7,250 bases of DNA from Chitinophagaceae bacterium (GTDB lineage: Bacteria > Bacteroidota > Bacteroidia > Chitinophagales > Chitinophagaceae), in NCBI GenBank assembly GCA_947447815.1, contig CANFLJ010000097.1:1-7250 (forward strand), written 5' to 3'. Below the pieces are notes generated by a model. The model had not been told where the DNA came from, did not search any database, and saw only the letters and a program-made list of their open reading frames with translations. The position numbers and the translations under genes are program-made. This document shows, in pieces, positions 5,183 through 7,250 of this stretch. The stretch's first letter is position 1, and every line of letters begins with the position of its first letter.

Positions 5183-6595
5183 TTATACTGATTTTATTTC
5201 AGAGAGTAACTTTTGTAATGCTGCTTTAGCATCTCCAAATAACATGGATGTTTTAGGTTGGAAGAATAAATCATTTTCAATACCAGCATAACCTGGTTTC
5301 ATTGAACGTTTGTTTACAATTACTGTTTTAGCTTGTTCTACTTCCAGAATAGGCATACCATAAATAGGAGAAGCGGGATCGTTTTTAGCTGCTGGGTTTA
5401 CCACATCATTAGCCCCTAGAATAAGTACAACATCAGTTGTTTTAAACTCTTCGTTTGCATCTTCCATTTCCAGCAGTTTATCATAGCTAACATCCGCCTC
5501 GGCAAGTAATACGTTCATGTGTCCTGGCATACGACCCGCTACTGGGTGTATAGCGTATTTCACTTCTACTCCTTTCTCTTCCAGATATTTTTCCAGTTCA
5601 TGACAGGTATGTTGTGCCTGTGCTACAGCAAGACCATAACCAGGAACAATCATTACTTTATTGGCATATGCCATCACTGTTGCAGCATCGCTCAAAGAAA
5701 TTTCTTTATAGTTTCCTTGAGGAGAAGTTCCGCCAGCTGCTCCAGTACTCTTAGCTCCGAATGAACCAATCAATACATTTTGAATACTACGGTTCATTGC
5801 CTTACACATCAATATAGTAAGCAATGTACCAGCTGCACCCACTAGGATACCACCTGTAAGCATTACTTTATTGCCATATAAGAAACCTCCACAAGCTGCC
5901 GCAACTCCGGTAAAAGAGTTTAACAAGGAAATTACTACAGGCATATCTGCACCACCTATAGGCAGAACAAAGAATACACCATATAACAATGCTAAGAAGG
6001 AAATTACATAGAATAAATAGATATTAGCTGCAGAGATATTAAACAGTAAAAATCCAGCTAAACCAAGGATAACAGCAAATAATGCAAGATTGAAAATATG
6101 TTGCCCTGTAAATGAAAAGTCTTTCACTTTGCCATTCAATTTTCCCCAGGCAATCATACTACCTGCAAAAGAAACTGAACCAATAATTAATCCTAAGAAG
6201 ATGGTTAATAATGAACCAAGATTGATTGGTAAACCTTCCTGAACATGCTTTGCAATGTGCCCAAACTCTACAAAAGATATCAATGCAGCACAGGCACCAC
6301 CCATACCATTAAATAAGCTAACCATTTCTGGCATAGCAGTCATCTTCACCTTTTTAGCCGCAAGTGTGCCTACTATCCCTCCAATTAAAAGTCCACCAAA
6401 AATCCATGCATAATTGTGCAATAGATTTCCTGCTTCATCTCTATATAAAAAGATAGTACCAAAAATAGCAATAGTCATACCTGCAGCAGCTATAAGATTT
6501 CCTTTTCGGGCAGTAGCAGGATTCGACAACATTTTTAATCCGAGAATAAAAGTTATTGAACCTATCAAGTAACAAATCGTAAGTATGTGTTCCAT
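5183..6595 (-). CDS. pntB: NAD(P) transhydrogenase subunit beta
   Basis: PntB is the membrane and NADP(H)-binding subunit of the proton-pumping transhydrogenase, which moves hydride from NADH to NADP+ using the proton gradient. The 470 residues fit the family (about 460-470). Residues 1-265 hold about nine membrane helices (roughly 5-20, 33-51, 62-80, 90-110, 127-150, 166-187, 190-211, 218-240, 245-264). GGADMPVVISLLNSFTG (214-230) carries D217 and N226, which correspond to E. coli Asp213 and Asn222. A linker (about 265-300) leads to the NADP domain: VPGYGLAVAQAQ (317-328), HPVAGRMPGHMNVLLAEA (350-367), GANDVVNPAA (394-403) and NKRSMKPGYAGIEN (428-441). The membrane position of E. coli His91 appears as Asn96 in MVSLFNGMGG (see findings). 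The ATG at 6595 gives the expected N-terminus. pntAB lies upstream, but an S23-type gene separates them. Confidence 0.97.
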   Translation of the reverse strand: MEHILTICYLIGSITFILGLKMLSNPATARKGNLIAAAGMTIAIFGTIFLYRDEAGNLLHNYAWIFGGLLIGGIVGTLAAKKVKMTAMPEMVSLFNGMGGACAALISFVEFGHIAKHVQEGLPINLGSLLTIFLGLIIGSVSFAGSMIAWGKLNGKVKDFSFTGQHIFNLALFAVILGLAGFLLFNISAANIYLFYVISFLALLYGVFFVLPIGGADMPVVISLLNSFTGVAAACGGFLYGNKVMLTGGILVGAAGTLLTILMCKAMNRSIQNVLIGSFGAKSTGAAGGTSPQGNYKEISLSDAATVMAYANKVMIVPGYGLAVAQAQHTCHELEKYLEEKGVEVKYAIHPVAGRMPGHMNVLLAEADVSYDKLLEMEDANEEFKTTDVVLILGANDVVNPAAKNDPASPIYGMPILEVEQAKTVIVNKRSMKPGYAGIENDLFFQPKTSMLFGDAKAALQKLLSEIKSV

Positions 6596-6627
6596 AAAAT
6601 CTAATTTATTTATTTCATTTTTTATTT

Positions 6628-6663
6628 TAAAAACTAAAACCTAGTGACTAAAAACTAAATCTA
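6628..6663. repeat. Left inverted arm of the S23-gene unit (degenerate heptamer array)
   Basis: On the plus strand 7-bp words run in register from 6629: AAAAACT (6629-6635), AAAACCT (6636-6642), AGTGACT (6643-6649), AAAAACT (6650-6656) and AAATCTA (6657-6663). The 11-mer TAAAAACTAAA occurs twice exactly, 21 bp apart (6628 and 6649). The reverse complement of this arm matches the array at 7062-7097 in 29 of 36 positions by hand count. It stands between pntB (start 6595) and the stop of the S23-type gene (6666). Confidence 0.8.
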
Positions 6664-6665
6664 AA

Positions 6666-7022
6666 TCAATCATCAAGTTTTCTAAGAATAGATGCCAGAA
6701 TTAATACAAGTTCATTAGCTTCTGTAATTAATTCCATTTTAATACTTTCTACATATTTATCGTTATGAGATGAAATATGACTTAGCCAGTAAGCTGATTC
6801 TTTTGCTTCTTTTTTGCTAATTCTTATCTTCATCTTTTTATCTTTATTACCCAGACTATCATTTGCTTCAATATAGTTTGCTCCAACTGAGCCTGCAGAA
6901 CGAACTAATTGTTTAATATAAATCAGGTTTATTTCTTCTTTATTACAACTATAGCAAAAATCCCTAACAGATAAAGAGAATCCTTGTGTTCTTTTTTCCA
7001 AATCAAGGTATTTACTTACCAT
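6666..7022 (-). CDS. Four-helix-bundle protein (23S rRNA intervening-sequence / S23 family)
   Basis: A 118-residue protein of the S23 (TIGR02436-type) family, normal length about 115-125. The signature LVRSAGSVGANYIEAN lies at 39-54, followed by the basic helix RISKKEAKESAYWL (67-80) and the last helix EANELVLILASILRK (101-115). Family members were first seen encoded in intervening sequences of 23S rRNA genes (for example in Leptospira and Coxiella), and many stand alone in Bacteroidota genomes; known structures are pentameric rings of four-helix bundles, and the Avd accessory protein of diversity-generating retroelements shares the fold. Nucleic-acid binding is the usual guess; no enzyme activity is known. 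The ATG at 7022 follows an A/T-rich leader. It lies inside the pnt operon, same strand, between pntAB and pntB, where it has no functional link, and is bracketed by inverted repeat arms. Confidence 0.94.
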   Translation of the reverse strand: MVSKYLDLEKRTQGFSLSVRDFCYSCNKEEINLIYIKQLVRSAGSVGANYIEANDSLGNKDKKMKIRISKKEAKESAYWLSHISSHNDKYVESIKMELITEANELVLILASILRKLDD

Positions 7023-7061
7023 AGTTTCATATTAAACTGATTTACTTAGAATGAATAACTA

Positions 7062-7097
7062 TAGGTTTAGTTTTTATTTTTTAGTCTTTAGTTTTTA
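7062..7097. repeat. Right inverted arm of the S23-gene unit (degenerate heptamer array)
   Basis: Read on the minus strand from 7096, the heptamers are AAAAACT (7096-7090), AAAGACT (7089-7083), AAAAAAT (7082-7076), AAAAACT (7075-7069) and AAACCTA (7068-7062). The 11-mer TTTAGTTTTTA (plus strand) occurs exactly at 7066 and 7087, again 21 bp apart. It mirrors the left arm in inverted orientation and ends six bases short of the pntAB stop codon. Confidence 0.8.
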
Positions 7098-7103
7098 TTA
7101 ATA

Positions 7104-7250
7104 TTATTTCTTTTTCTTAAACATTTCCAGCATTCTGTCGGTTACTACAAATCCACCAACTACGTTTAGTGTACCTAGAATTACCGCTAAAAATCCAAGA
7201 ATCAATGCAATATAATTATCACTTTGAGCAGAACCCATTACAATAATTGC
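7104..7250 (-). CDS. pntAB: NAD(P) transhydrogenase subunit alpha 2 (PntAB), C-terminal fragment
   Basis: Read by hand on the minus strand from the window edge: 48 codons and a TAA at 7106-7104. The sequence has a membrane helix (YIALILGFLAVILGTLNVVG, then GFVVTDRMLEMFKKKK at the end) that is the typical last helix and tail of the small alpha-2 subunit of split transhydrogenases. The ending TLNVVGGFVVTDRML is a strong family mark. In three-subunit enzymes pntAA binds NAD(H), pntAB supplies the first membrane helices and pntB the rest. The 5' part and pntAA would lie beyond 7250. In E. coli a single PntA ends with the same segment, so a fused alpha subunit is not excluded from this fragment alone. 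Confidence 0.93.
   Translation of the reverse strand, partial: AIIVMGSAQSDNYIALILGFLAVILGTLNVVGGFVVTDRMLEMFKKKK

Larger units (their letters stand above)
6628..7097 (-). mobile_element. Putative S23-gene cassette bounded by 36-bp inverted arms, inserted in the pnt operon
   Basis: This 470-bp unit holds one gene, the four-helix-bundle protein, between two inverted heptamer arrays. Removing it would leave only 38 bases between the pntAB stop (7104) and the pntB ATG (6595), a normal operon spacing; this is the main reason to read it as an insertion. There is no transposase, and I could not identify a target-site duplication in the A/T-rich flanks, so mobility is an inference. The S23 gene points the same way as pnt, so the operon is not polar-blocked by an opposing gene. 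Alternatives are an old gene capture with regulatory repeats around it. Confidence 0.5.

Noticed and set aside
5519..5764. Plus-strand open frame of 81 codons
   Set aside because: Antisense to the NADP-binding domain of pntB, which is fully conserved.
6596..7110. Target-site duplication around the S23 unit
   Set aside because: Short matches such as TATTTC occur on both sides (6611-6616 and 7105-7110), but they do not abut the arm ends and such words are common in this A/T-rich sequence.

Overview
The window looks like chromosomal DNA of a member of the Bacteroidota, plausibly a Chitinophagaceae-like or related lineage. The reasons are AT-rich sequence, starts without a Shine-Dalgarno but with A/T-rich leaders, several matches to the Bacteroidota -7 box TAnnTTTG, and a gene set (secreted HKD nuclease-like protein, GHL10 glycosidase-like protein, three-subunit transhydrogenase, four-helix-bundle 'S23' protein) familiar from that phylum. 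The phylum is fairly secure; the family is a guess.

Layout. 1-573 (minus): 5' part of a secreted phospholipase-D-like protein, cut by the window edge. 574-716: divergent promoter region. 717-1571 (plus): nadC, NAD biosynthesis. 1666-2016 (plus): an eIF1/SUI1-family protein (yciH), with degenerate heptamer repeats upstream and octamer repeats downstream. 2017-2250: a gene-free stretch with the octamer array, several possible RNA hairpins and a promoter-like sequence. 2251-3018 (plus): a TatD-family hydrolase, convergent with 3027-4499 (minus), an exported GHL10-type glycosidase-like protein. 4542-5000 (minus): a MarR-family regulator just upstream of, and probably co-transcribed with, the glycosidase gene; its upstream region has a -7 box and two palindromes. 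5128-5162: a strong intrinsic terminator ending the pnt transcript. 5183-6595 (minus): pntB. 6666-7022 (minus): a four-helix-bundle (23S rRNA intervening-sequence type) protein gene. 7104-7250 (minus): C-terminal end of pntAB, cut by the window edge.

The most striking item is at the right. The pnt operon, normally tightly packed, is split between pntAB and pntB by a roughly 470-bp unit that carries only the S23-type gene. The unit is bracketed by 36-bp inverted arms (29 of 36 positions matching by hand), each arm being an array of degenerate 7-bp words. This is the outline of a small mobile or captured cassette, and the arms could also pair in the pnt mRNA, as the ends of rRNA intervening sequences do. 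Other intergenic spaces hold related-looking 7- or 8-bp micro-tandem arrays (around yciH), so short-period degenerate word arrays may be a genome-wide theme here.

The remaining genes are ordinary housekeeping and envelope functions: nadC makes the NAD precursor, and PntAB/PntB couple NAD(P)H exchange to the proton gradient. MarR probably controls itself and the glycosidase gene.
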